Shown: piece by piece, positions 8,606 to 17,673 of the stretch
Layout of the letters: each line of letters opens with the position of its first letter
Numbering within the stretch: position 1 is the first letter of the stretch
Assembly (NCBI RefSeq): GCF_001709345.1
Contig: NZ_MDTQ01000001.1
Location: forward strand, 1,649,108 to 1,713,107
From: Terasakiispira papahanaumokuakeensis
Lineage (GTDB): Bacteria; Pseudomonadota; Gammaproteobacteria; Pseudomonadales; Halomonadaceae
Reading direction: 5' to 3'
Length of the DNA stretch: 64,000 nucleotides
Notes under the pieces: generated by a model
What the model was told of the DNA's origin: nothing
Databases searched by the model: none
What the model saw: only the letters and a program-made list of their open reading frames with translations
Program-made: the position numbers and the translations under genes

Positions 8606-9160
8606 ATGGCAAACATCTGCATGGCAAGCATTAATGCTATTTCGAAGGTACTGCGCTCATCAATGCAACCACTATGCCAAACACTCAAGTCAAGCCTTGT
8701 GGCCTTACTGCTCATGGCCGCTGTATTCCTGTTGGCGGGGCCTGTACAAGCCCAAACATTGGCAGAATTAAGTCCCAGTGAAATTGTTGCCAAGCGGCAG
8801 CAGGTGTTTGAAGCCATCGAAAAAACGTTTAAGCAATTGCGCTTTAACGTCGTCAATCAGCGCACCACTGATCTTCAACAAGCCCAATCAGATGCTCAAC
8901 GCTTAGTCCAGCTCTCCAACTTCCTTCCTGTCTTATTCACGCAGCCGGCAACCGCTGCTGGGCGCGTTCAAGAAAGCCATGCAGCTCCTGAAGTATGGAC
9001 CGAATCAACACACTTCAAACGTGAGCTCAATGAATTCTTGGATCGAATGGGGCGTATTGATGAGGAACTGCGCTTCGGAAGTTTGAATCAAGCTGCTGAT
9101 ATGATCGATGTCACGGCGAAAAGTTGCCGTCAATGTCACCGGCTATTTAAAACCCGCTAA
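8606..9160 (+). CDS. Cytochrome c'-like periplasmic haem protein
   Basis: A 184-residue secreted protein with a hydrophobic signal segment (SSLVALLLMAAVFLLAG) ending near AQA, so the mature protein starts around residue 50. A four-helix-bundle-like body follows, with a single haem c motif CRQCH near the C terminus, the hallmark of class II cytochromes (c', c-556). The chosen ATG at 8606 gives an unusually long signal region; a start at 8663 (MQPLCQTLKSS) would give a more normal one. Neither has a strong ribosome-binding site. The gene is almost fused to the HD-GYP gene upstream, implying translational coupling. Confidence 0.82.
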   Translation: MANICMASINAISKVLRSSMQPLCQTLKSSLVALLLMAAVFLLAGPVQAQTLAELSPSEIVAKRQQVFEAIEKTFKQLRFNVVNQRTTDLQQAQSDAQRLVQLSNFLPVLFTQPATAAGRVQESHAAPEVWTESTHFKRELNEFLDRMGRIDEELRFGSLNQAADMIDVTAKSCRQCHRLFKTR

Positions 9161-9216
9161 AGGCCGTAGACCAGTAGCGGGCTCGATACAGCATCATTCT
9201 AATCCTATGGCAGCAC

Positions 9217-9876
9217 TTAATCCTCAGTGGGGGAGGCCTGGCTAAGTACCGGATCAAAACGATAAACAGCGGGCACTTCTTCTACGCTGGAAACGGATAC
9301 ATCCAGATTTTTCAACAGCCCATCTTTTAGGCCATAGCAAAACCCGTGAATGCTCAACTTCTGATCTCTTGCCCAAGCACGTTGAACAATCTTGTTACGG
9401 CAAACATTCGCCACTTGAGCCATCACGTTCAACTCACACATTCGGTCGACCTGATCATCAAAGTCCATCTTTTCCAATGACTTCTGATGAAGAAGATAGA
9501 GGTCGCGGATGGAATTTATCCAATAATCGACTAAACCATACTGACTGTTAGATAAAGCCGAACGGACACCTCCGCAATCGTAATGGCCTACAATCATGAC
9601 ATGCTCGACCTTCAATACATCGACGGCAAACTGTAAAGATGACAGCACATTCATATCATTATGGTGAACGATATTCGCCACATTACGATGAACAAATACC
9701 TCGCCGGGTTCTAGGCCAGTAATCTGGTTCGCGGGAACACGGCTATCAGAGCAACCGATCCAGAAGAAATCTGGATTTTGCTGTTGAGAGAGGCGATGAA
9801 AGAAGTCCGGATCCTGGGCTGAGATCTGCGCGGCCCACTCCCGGTTTTGTTTAAATAGCTGGTCAATATCGCACAT
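9217..9876 (-). CDS. can: Beta-carbonic anhydrase
   Basis: A 219-residue zinc enzyme that interconverts CO2 and bicarbonate in the cytoplasm, supplying bicarbonate to carboxylases. The zinc ligands and catalytic dyad lie at the family positions: Cys42-Ser-Asp44-Ser-Arg46 in IGCSDSRVPA, and His98 and Cys101 in VGHYDCGGV. Length and text are close to E. coli Can. The ATG at 9874-9876 has only a weak ribosome-binding site. The gene is divergent from glutathione reductase across a 182-base gap that contains palindromic motifs (9909-9937). Confidence 0.95.
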   Translation of the reverse strand: MCDIDQLFKQNREWAAQISAQDPDFFHRLSQQQNPDFFWIGCSDSRVPANQITGLEPGEVFVHRNVANIVHHNDMNVLSSLQFAVDVLKVEHVMIVGHYDCGGVRSALSNSQYGLVDYWINSIRDLYLLHQKSLEKMDFDDQVDRMCELNVMAQVANVCRNKIVQRAWARDQKLSIHGFCYGLKDGLLKNLDVSVSSVEEVPAVYRFDPVLSQASPTED

Positions 9877-9908
9877 GGGTCGTCATTAAAATCCTGAAGC
9901 AGTCAAAG

Positions 9909-9937
9909 ACATCATGATGTTTTTAGTGGCATCATGA
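9909..9937. promoter_or_regulatory. Palindrome plus repeated half-site between can and gorA
   Basis: ACATCATGATGT (9909-9920) is a perfect 12-bp palindrome. The octamer CATCATGA within it (9910-9917) recurs at 9930-9937, exactly 20 bases away, two helical turns. The pair lies 33-61 bases upstream of the can ATG and 120-150 bases upstream of gorA. This is a candidate operator; the regulator is unknown. Confidence 0.4.
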
Positions 9938-10058
9938 ACACTAGTGTAGCGTTTGCGCGCAATGACATACAGACACATTTTGCAGGATCGCTGAATAGAC
10001 ACTGTCCTGCCAATCAATAGCTTGAGATATACGATATTTTTAATCCGAAGGAGTTCCG

Positions 10059-11420
10059 ATGCAAACTTATGATTACGACTTACTGGTCGTCGGCGCAGGC
10101 TCAGGGGGCGTTAGAGCGGCACGAATGGCGGCTTCACATGAAGGGGTACGCGTCGGGATTATTGAAGATCGTTACTGGGGCGGCACTTGCGTCAATGTTG
10201 GCTGCGTGCCCAAAAAACTCTACGCCTATGGTGCACACTTTGCTGAAGACCTGCATGATGCGGCAGGTTATGGCTGGAAAATCGGCGATGTCAGCTTTCA
10301 TTGGCCCACATTGCGAGACAATCGTGCAGCAGAAATTAAGCGGCTCAATGGCATCTACAACAACTTGCTGACTAACAGCGGGGTTGAGCGTATAGAGGGA
10401 CGGGGTCGCTTAACCGGCCCCAATCAAGTGACCGTTGGCGATCACACCTACACGGCAGAACGTATTTTAATCGCCACAGGGGGCTGGCCTTTCATTCCTG
10501 AGTTTGAAGGTGCAGAACATTGCCTAACCTCGAACGAAGTCTTTGATCTCGAGACTTTTCCAAAGCGCTTCCTTGTCTATGGCGGTGGCTATATCGCCGT
10601 CGAGTTTGCTTCCATTTTTGCCGGTCTTGGCGCCGAAAGTCACCTAGTGTATCGAGGCGACCTTTTCCTGAGGGGGTTTGATCAAGAAGTTCGTGAATTT
10701 GTCCATGAACAACTTGATCAAAAAGGGATGAAACTCCATTTTAACGACACTATTGAGCGCATTACCCCCAAAGGGGAAAGTTACCAAGTCACGCTATCCA
10801 GCGGTCATACACTGGAAGTCGATGCGGTGCTATGCGCAACAGGTCGACGACCTAACACACAGAACCTGGGGCTGGAAGAGGTCGGCGTTGAGTACGATGC
10901 GGAAGGCAATATTCGGGTCGACGCTACTTTCTGCACCAACATTCCCAGTATTTATGCCTTAGGGGATGTCACAGGCGGTCCTCAGCTGACCCCTGTGGCC
11001 CTTGAAGAGGCCATGGTGCTCACTCACAATCTCTTTAGCGGCGAAACGCTTAAGGTCATGGATTATGACAACATTGCCACAGCCGTGTTCTGCCAGCCAA
11101 ATATTGCCACTGTCGGTCTTTCTGAAGAAGAGGCCCGAGCCCGCTACGATAATATTCGTGTTTATGTCAGTCGTTTCCGCCCCATGCGCAACACTCTGGC
11201 CAATAACCCAGAGAAAAGCTTGATGAAACTCATCGTTGATGAGGCGTCAGACCAAGTCATTGGCGCTCATATGGTAGGCCCTGATGCTGGAGAAATCATT
11301 CAGGGCTTAGCCATCGCGGTAAAAGCCAAGCTAACCAAAGCAGACTTTGATGCCACAGTAGGCATCCATCCAACTGCGGCGGAAGAATTTGTGACTTTGC
11401 GTTCACTGACTCGACGCTAG
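10059..11420 (+). CDS. gorA: Glutathione-disulfide reductase
   Basis: A 453-residue FAD flavoenzyme that reduces glutathione disulfide with NADPH. It has an N-terminal FAD fold (VVGAGSGGVRAAR), the redox disulfide in GGTCVNVGCVPKK, an NADPH fold (YGGGYIAVEFASIFAGLG), the second FAD motif YALGDVTGG and the C-terminal dimer-domain GIHPTAAEEF with the catalytic His-Glu. The arginines after the NADPH glycine motif and the absence of lipoyl-enzyme features favour glutathione over dihydrolipoyl substrates. AAGGAG precedes the ATG, and an intrinsic terminator follows at 11450. Confidence 0.93.
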   Translation: MQTYDYDLLVVGAGSGGVRAARMAASHEGVRVGIIEDRYWGGTCVNVGCVPKKLYAYGAHFAEDLHDAAGYGWKIGDVSFHWPTLRDNRAAEIKRLNGIYNNLLTNSGVERIEGRGRLTGPNQVTVGDHTYTAERILIATGGWPFIPEFEGAEHCLTSNEVFDLETFPKRFLVYGGGYIAVEFASIFAGLGAESHLVYRGDLFLRGFDQEVREFVHEQLDQKGMKLHFNDTIERITPKGESYQVTLSSGHTLEVDAVLCATGRRPNTQNLGLEEVGVEYDAEGNIRVDATFCTNIPSIYALGDVTGGPQLTPVALEEAMVLTHNLFSGETLKVMDYDNIATAVFCQPNIATVGLSEEEARARYDNIRVYVSRFRPMRNTLANNPEKSLMKLIVDEASDQVIGAHMVGPDAGEIIQGLAIAVKAKLTKADFDATVGIHPTAAEEFVTLRSLTRR

Positions 11421-11449
11421 TCTGAAAACTTCACTTTGAAACCTTAAAG

Positions 11450-11474
11450 ACCGGCGTAAAACGCCGGTTTTTTT
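11450..11474 (+). terminator. Intrinsic terminator of gorA
   Basis: accggcgt (11450-11457) pairs with acgccggt (11461-11468) around an AAA loop and is followed by a run of T to 11474. Classic rho-independent geometry, 30 bases after the gorA stop. Confidence 0.9.
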
Positions 11475-11565
11475 ACGCCCCCATACTCCCCTGAAAGCTA
11501 CATATTCACGAAACATTCACGAAAAAGCTTACCTTAATGATATTTTTCAATGCATTTTCCCAGAC

Positions 11566-11584
11566 GTTATGAAAACGTCATAAC
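11566..11584. promoter_or_regulatory. Inverted repeat upstream of ectABC
   Basis: gttatga (11566-11572) and tcataac (11578-11584) are perfect 7-bp inverted arms separated by 5 bases, centred about 85 bases upstream of the proposed ectA -35. Ectoine operons in some bacteria are controlled by MarR-type EctR proteins that bind dyad sites, but no ectR gene is in this window, so this is only a candidate regulatory site. Confidence 0.35.
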
Positions 11585-11656
11585 CCTTTCATTTTCTCGT
11601 CAACTTATACACATAATAAAAAATTATGCTTTTAATGTTGATGAATAATTTGGGGT

Positions 11657-11684
11657 TTGCAGAATCATAATTTTAAGTTATCAT
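11657..11684 (+). promoter_or_regulatory. Candidate ectABC promoter
   Basis: TTGCAG (11657-11662), a 16-bp spacer and TATCAT (11679-11684) form a plausible sigma-70 promoter in an A+T-rich stretch. Transcription would begin near 11690, about 25 bases before the ectA ATG. Osmotically induced ect promoters usually have A+T-rich surroundings, which fits. Confidence 0.5.
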
Positions 11685-11716
11685 TATTTGCGAATTCGAT
11701 AACGAAGAAAGAGTTT

Positions 11717-12214
11717 ATGGAAACCAAGATGCCAGTTTTGCGTCACCCGACAGTCGATGACGGTGCTCAAATTCACCAACTCATCGAACAGTGTCCACCA
11801 CTGGACTTGAACTCGACCTATCTTTATTTGCTGCAATGCACACATTTCGCAGACACCTGCCTCGTTGCAGAAATCGACGGCGAAGTTGCAGGTTTTGTCT
11901 CGGGTTACATTAAGCCGGGAGCGTCGGACACTTATTTCTTGTGGCAGGTTGCAGTAGGTCAGGCACTGAGAGGTCAGGGAATGGCTCGAAAAATGATTGA
12001 TGCCGTACTGGATCGTCGTGCATGCCAAGGTATCAAGCACTTAGAGACGACGATCACCCCAGATAACGAAGCGTCTTGGGCATTATTTAAAGCCTTTGCT
12101 CGGGATCGCAAAGCAGGATTAGAAGGGGAAACGTTCTTTACAACAGACCAACTAGGTGGCGAGCACTCCCCGGAACAATTAGTCCGCATTGGTCCTTTTG
12201 AAGCCTTTGCCTAG
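11717..12214 (+). CDS. ectA: L-2,4-diaminobutyrate acetyltransferase
   Basis: A GNAT-fold enzyme that acetylates L-2,4-diaminobutyrate to gamma-N-acetyl-diaminobutyrate, the second step of ectoine synthesis. LRHPTVDDGAQIHQLI at the start, LDLNSTYLYLLQCTHFADTCLV and the acetyl-CoA loop VAVGQALRGQGMARKMI are typical of EctA. I use the ATG at 11717 (165 residues) because GAAAGAG lies just before it. An in-frame TTG at 11657 falls inside the likely promoter. ectB follows after 94 bases, and all three ect genes share one strand. Confidence 0.95.
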   Translation: METKMPVLRHPTVDDGAQIHQLIEQCPPLDLNSTYLYLLQCTHFADTCLVAEIDGEVAGFVSGYIKPGASDTYFLWQVAVGQALRGQGMARKMIDAVLDRRACQGIKHLETTITPDNEASWALFKAFARDRKAGLEGETFFTTDQLGGEHSPEQLVRIGPFEAFA

Positions 12215-12290
12215 TTAAGAGTCTTTAATCGACTCCTTTTTGTTCCTTTAACTTTTGTTTGAGCTGATACGTCAACTCTTTACTTATTAA

Positions 12291-13607
<1,317 letters not shown>

Positions 13608-13682
13608 TATTTTACTAAGTTGTAGAATGTAAAGTATGTTGTGTTGTAGGGCATGAAGCATAAAGGCTGTAAGGTGTGAGGC

Positions 13683-13713
13683 ATCAGGGTGATCCACTCA
13701 TGATCACCCTGAT
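13683..13713 (+). other. Intercistronic stem-loop between ectB and ectC
   Basis: atcagggtgatc (13683-13694) and gatcaccctgat (13702-13713) form a perfect 12-bp stem with a 7-base loop, about 75 bases after ectB and 42 bases before the ectC start. No T-run follows, so it is not a standard terminator. It probably affects mRNA processing or stability, and so the relative amounts of EctAB and EctC. Confidence 0.7.
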
Positions 13714-13755
13714 ACAAATGAATAGAAGGCTATTGATTAGCATAAGGAGTAGCCT

Positions 13756-14160
13756 GTGTTTGTTCGAAACCTGGAAGAGTGTCGTAAAACAGATCGTTTG
13801 GTCACGGCCGAAAATGGCAACTGGGATAGCACACGCCTGGTACTTGCTGAAGACGGAATGAATCACTCATTCCATATCACACGCATCTTTGCCGGCACTG
13901 AAACGCCCATTCATTACAAACACCACTTAGAAACGGTGTACTGTATTGAAGGAGAAGGCGAGGTCGAGACTGTTGCAGATGGCAAAGTCTGGCCGATCAA
14001 ACCAGGCGATGTTTATGTCTTGGATAAGCACGACCAACATTTATTACGTGCCAGTAAAGACAAGACAATGACTGTGGCTTGTGTTTTCTATCCAGCCTTA
14101 ACGGGTAAAGAAATTCACCGAGAAGATGGCTCTTATGCTCCTGCTGATGAGCAGTCATAA
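13756..14160 (+). CDS. ectC: Ectoine synthase
   Basis: A 134-residue cupin enzyme that closes gamma-N-acetyl-diaminobutyrate to ectoine with loss of water, the last biosynthetic step. The family text [32 protein letters not shown] and [17 protein letters not shown] carries the iron and substrate ligands. Translation starts at GTG (13756) preceded by AAGGAG. No ectoine hydroxylase (ectD) or dedicated aspartokinase follows, so this locus makes ectoine only. The operon ends at the hairpin 14212-14249. Confidence 0.96.
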   Translation: MFVRNLEECRKTDRLVTAENGNWDSTRLVLAEDGMNHSFHITRIFAGTETPIHYKHHLETVYCIEGEGEVETVADGKVWPIKPGDVYVLDKHDQHLLRASKDKTMTVACVFYPALTGKEIHREDGSYAPADEQS

Positions 14161-14211
14161 CGCCAAGGCGAATAGGGCCTAAGCCAATAAGCAGGCCGGG
14201 ATAGATTATGG

Positions 14212-14251
14212 ATGCAACCCAAATGGTCTAAGGACGATTTGGGTTGCATTT
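14212..14251. terminator. Strong terminator of ectABC
   Basis: atgcaacccaaat (14212-14224) and atttgggttgcat (14237-14249) form a perfect 13-bp stem around a 12-base loop, followed by ttt. It lies between the convergent ectC and DUF3833 genes and may serve both, better for ectC. Confidence 0.75.
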
Positions 14252-14270
14252 GGTTATAGGCAGCATTGCG

Positions 14271-14843
14271 TTATTCGCTGCCAGCGGTGCGAGGTGCCTG
14301 CTTGCTAAAACTAATCGTAATAGAGCCGACTGAAAATCCCCACTTGCGCATAGTCGACCGGTTCAAGACAGTGCCATCAGGCTGCAAGTACAACCAATCT
14401 TCGATCGCAAAAGTCCAATAATCACCCTTGTCTAGCTCCACACTCAAGTCATAATTCATATGAACCGCATGACCGTACTGGCAAGCATAGGCGGTGCCGA
14501 TCACATCGGCAGCAGACCCTTCAAAGCAATGCTCATCGACAGGTTTAAAAGTCCATACTCGTTGGCTCGTTTCACCATTGGCATATTGAAAATGCTCATC
14601 CATGATGAAGTGGCCCTTGGCATCTGTATGCCCTTCAATAGAGACAGTAAAGCGCCGAGTCACTTCTCCAGAAAAATCCTGTACCATCCCTGATGCCCAG
14701 GTTTGACCTGCAAAATAGGATTGAATATCAAACTGGGGAGTGGTGTTCTCATAATCACGAACCTCAGGACTGGAGCACCCCACAAGGCCAACGAATAAGA
14801 GCCCACACGCGATATGCCAACTTTTCACTTTTAATATCCCCAT
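14271..14843 (-). CDS. DUF3833-type lipoprotein
   Basis: A 190-residue predicted lipoprotein. From the ATG at 14841-14843 it begins with a basic n-region and a hydrophobic stretch ending in LVGC, a lipobox whose Cys would be acylated. The mature part contains YFAGQTWASGMVQDFSG, RRFTVSIEG and YDLSVELDKGDYWTFAIEDW, a pattern I associate with the DUF3833 family of gammaproteobacterial envelope proteins; its function is not established. The frame is open 17 codons further upstream (14894), but that would bury the signal peptide. It is convergent with ectC. Confidence 0.75.
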   Translation of the reverse strand: MGILKVKSWHIACGLLFVGLVGCSSPEVRDYENTTPQFDIQSYFAGQTWASGMVQDFSGEVTRRFTVSIEGHTDAKGHFIMDEHFQYANGETSQRVWTFKPVDEHCFEGSAADVIGTAYACQYGHAVHMNYDLSVELDKGDYWTFAIEDWLYLQPDGTVLNRSTMRKWGFSVGSITISFSKQAPRTAGSE

Positions 14844-15181
14844 CGGTTGTCTATCTAATGACACACCAGATGAACTTATACACCACAACGACATATCACA
14901 AGCGCTATATCAAAAATCACGCTGACACTGTTAACCCCCCATAAGCTACCCCAAAAGACCGATAATTCATATTATGTTAAATGCAGACTCAGTAGAACAT
15001 CCTGTATAATTGTTTTATTGTTCTTGCACCTCTTTTCCCTCCTTCCTTTCAGTGCCTTTAGAGCCCTCGCTTTTCAGCGGTTTTTAAGATGTATTAAATT
15101 GTCTTTTTCAAGAGACACTCTCATAAATACACTGATGCCGTTAGAATACACCGCATCCATGTCTAACGGAGGTTCTTGTCT
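14844..15181. other. 338-base divergent intergenic region with candidate promoters
   Basis: The region lies between the DUF3833 gene (minus) and the protease-ligase unit (plus). A perfect TATAAT stands at 15005-15010 but without a good -35. A second possible promoter is TTGTCT (15099-15104) with a 17-bp spacer to CATAAA (15122-15127). A long pyrimidine-rich stretch lies at about 15016-15056. A 67-codon open frame here (15018-15221) is not credible as a gene. Confidence 0.45.
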
Positions 15182-16108
15182 ATGCGATCGGTCCAACGCA
15201 ACGCTTTGCGCTGGTGCTTAATGGCCACTCTGGCTCCAGCATTACTGAGTGGCTGCCTGAATCAAACGCGCCCATCCGTATCAGCTGAAGAACTGTCTCA
15301 ACAGCTCGATCAACGTGACAAGCACCTTGTCTCCAAATTGAGTGAAGAGCTGAAATCAAGGCAGATGACAAAAGATGCCGAAGAACGCTTGACTCAAATT
15401 GAACATCAACTCGAGAACCTACCTGAAGCGCTGGATGAGCGTATCAGACGCCAGCTCAATATGGCGATGCGCTCATTAAAAACACAGCAGCAACTCGCCG
15501 CGGCAGGAGAAGACCCATCAGCGACGAGCCAACTCGTCCAAAGTGCAACCGATGATATGCCCCAAGGCAAATTACTGTTAGGCCGCGCGGAGTGGATTGC
15601 GTTACCACAGCAAAGCGTTGTGCTCCGTGCACGCATTGACTCTGGTGCCAATACCGCATCATTACATGCCATCGACATTACAACGTTTGAGCGTGATGGC
15701 GATACCTGGATACAGTTTGATCTGCCCTTACCTAATGATGCTGACGAAGAAGCGGTTGCGCGTGGCGATGAAGCCACCTCAGATGACGCTGAAGACGATG
15801 ATAAATCTCCTCGGCAGACAGTGAAAATTGAAGCACCTCTGGATCACTATATTCGTATTCGACAAGCCAGCGGTGTTGAAAAACGTCCGGTCGTCAAATT
15901 ACCGATACAGCTGGGGACGTTAAGTCAAAATGTAGCGTTTACGCTGACAGACCGTGGCGATATGACCTATCCAGTATTATTAGGACGCCGTTTTATGCTG
16001 GATCTTGCCTTAATCGATGTCTCTCAAGAATACATACAGCCACGCCCTCAGATTGACACCGCTCAAGCGGCCAAGAAAAACGCTTCTGAGACTCAAAATA
16101 ATGACTAA
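15182..16108 (+). CDS. Retropepsin-like (RimK-associated) protease, predicted lipoprotein
   Basis: A 308-residue protein beginning with a signal ending in LLSGC, a lipobox. A charged coiled-coil-like stretch (about residues 30-90) links to a retropepsin-like domain of the kind annotated as ATP-dependent zinc protease (Zn_protease, PF05618). It holds LLGRAEWIALP, the aspartic-protease-like RIDSGANTASLHA (Asp153-Ser-Gly) and MTYPVLLGRRFMLDLALID. An acidic insert (about 180-215, EEAVARGDEATSDDAEDDDK) interrupts the domain. The ATG at 15182 has GGAGG at 9 bases; a TTG at 15176 is too close to it. It leads a tight unit with the 7TM and RimK-like genes, which points to a shared pathway. Confidence 0.85.
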   Translation: MRSVQRNALRWCLMATLAPALLSGCLNQTRPSVSAEELSQQLDQRDKHLVSKLSEELKSRQMTKDAEERLTQIEHQLENLPEALDERIRRQLNMAMRSLKTQQQLAAAGEDPSATSQLVQSATDDMPQGKLLLGRAEWIALPQQSVVLRARIDSGANTASLHAIDITTFERDGDTWIQFDLPLPNDADEEAVARGDEATSDDAEDDDKSPRQTVKIEAPLDHYIRIRQASGVEKRPVVKLPIQLGTLSQNVAFTLTDRGDMTYPVLLGRRFMLDLALIDVSQEYIQPRPQIDTAQAAKKNASETQNND

Positions 16109-16122
16109 TCGGGGAACTCGGC

Positions 16123-17673
16123 ATGAAGCCTGAACAAATCCATGCCAAGCGACCCAAGTCGCTCTTAAAATGGATTATCGTATTTCTATTGGTTGCGGGT
16201 ACGGCGTACACCCTATATCGACACTATATTCACGGCATTGCTTGGTGGCCGGATACCCGTCAGGAGCTTTGGGATGTCGAAGCTCGTGTCGAGTTTGACG
16301 CTACCGGTGGGCCTGTTCATGTCAAGCTGGCACTCCCCGCCTCTCAACCTGGATTCATTCTGCAGTCGGAACATACGGCATCGCCAGGGTATGGTCTTGG
16401 ATTTGATGAAGGACGCCAACGCTATGCCGACTGGACATTGCGTAATGGCCAAGGGAGTCAACTGCTCTATTATCGGGCCCAGTTTCGTGTCGACCCCCAG
16501 CGGCGTATTCCTCAGCTAGGTGAGCCGCCAGAGATTCGACCTGTGGTCTGGAGCACACCGCTCAAAACAGCCGCCGCTCAACTATTGGCTTCTGCTTATC
16601 AGGTTTCATCTGACCCCTTCAGTTTCGCAAGAGCATTGGCTCAGCGATTACAGAATCCAGACAATCAGAATGCCCGTCTATTACTGAGCGAGCTCTCGCC
16701 TGTCGAAGCCATGCTTCGCTTACTGAATCAGGCCGACTTCCACGCCCGCGAAGTTCATGGCCTGCGCTTAGAAGATGGCCGTCGACGTCAACCAGTACAG
16801 TCTCTGGTGCAAGTATTTTCCGGCAATGAGTGGCGCTTATTTGATCCATCGAGCTCTCAGCCCTCTGCAACGACATCAGGTAGTGATGCCAAAGTACCTT
16901 TGTTGCTTTGGGAACAGCTAGGTGGCCCTGTTTTAGAAGTGGTCGGAGGCAAGAATTCTTCAGTCACCTTCTCAATGCTGAAAACTAGCGAGCCTGCGAC
17001 GGCCAGTAGCAATACGCGCATGGCGTCTGATGCATTGCTAAGCCTCTCGATTCACAGCTTACCCATCGCAGAGCAATCAGTGTTTAAGACACTATTATTG
17101 CTTCCCCTAGGAGCCTTGATTGTTGTCGCCTTAAGGGTGCTCGTTGGCCTCAAAACATCGGGCACTTTCATGCCGGTGTTGATTGCCCTCGCCTTCTTAC
17201 AAATGAGCATTTTGACGGGCCTTATCACTTTTCTGCTGGTGGTTGGCGCGGGCTTGCTGTTGCGTCAGACGCTCGCCAACTTGAATTTGCTGCTTGTCGC
17301 ACGCGTCTCTGCTGTCATCGTCTGCGTGGTGGGGCTGGTGTCGCTCTTCTCGGTACTGAGCTTTCATCTCGACATCGAAAGCGGTCTGAAAATGACCTTT
17401 TTCCCCATGATCATCCTCGCCTGGACGATTGAGCGTATGTCCATTTTGTGGGAAGAAGAAGGGCCTCATGAAGTGTTGGTACAAGGGTTTGGCAGTCTGA
17501 TGACCGCCACCTTGGCCTGGGCCGCAATGGATTTGTCAGTGATGCGTTACTGGATGTTTAACTTCCTGGGATTACAGCTGATTGTCCTCGCTTTAATCTT
17601 AATGCTAGGCAGTTACACCGGTTACCGTTTAAGTGAACTCCGCCGTTTCGCGCCCTTAAGGAACAATGATTGA
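16123..17673 (+). CDS. Degenerate transglutaminase fused to a 7TM domain
   Basis: A 516-residue inner-membrane protein. One N-terminal membrane segment (about 15-32) is followed by a periplasmic domain (about 40-320) resembling a transglutaminase without its catalytic residues: the end reads LVQVFSGNEWRLFDPSS, where active enzymes have a catalytic His before the tryptophan/aspartate strand. About seven membrane helices (from residue 325, ending near LMLGSYTGYRLSELRRF) follow. This architecture is known from families annotated as inactive transglutaminase plus 7TM (PF14400/PF14402, from memory). Its TGA overlaps the next ATG (TGATG), giving coupling to the ligase. A receptor-like or scaffold role is likely. 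Confidence 0.82.
   Translation: MKPEQIHAKRPKSLLKWIIVFLLVAGTAYTLYRHYIHGIAWWPDTRQELWDVEARVEFDATGGPVHVKLALPASQPGFILQSEHTASPGYGLGFDEGRQRYADWTLRNGQGSQLLYYRAQFRVDPQRRIPQLGEPPEIRPVVWSTPLKTAAAQLLASAYQVSSDPFSFARALAQRLQNPDNQNARLLLSELSPVEAMLRLLNQADFHAREVHGLRLEDGRRRQPVQSLVQVFSGNEWRLFDPSSSQPSATTSGSDAKVPLLLWEQLGGPVLEVVGGKNSSVTFSMLKTSEPATASSNTRMASDALLSLSIHSLPIAEQSVFKTLLLLPLGALIVVALRVLVGLKTSGTFMPVLIALAFLQMSILTGLITFLLVVGAGLLLRQTLANLNLLLVARVSAVIVCVVGLVSLFSVLSFHLDIESGLKMTFFPMIILAWTIERMSILWEEEGPHEVLVQGFGSLMTATLAWAAMDLSVMRYWMFNFLGLQLIVLALILMLGSYTGYRLSELRRFAPLRNND

Noticed and set aside
11657-11716. 20-residue N-terminal extension of EctA from a TTG codon
   Set aside because: The TTG coincides with the likely promoter -35, and the ATG at 11717 has a good ribosome-binding site and normal family length.
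15018-15221. 67-codon open frame upstream of the retropepsin-like gene
   Set aside because: It lies in the probable leader, runs into the real gene in another frame and has a low-complexity hydrophobic composition without a conserved pattern.
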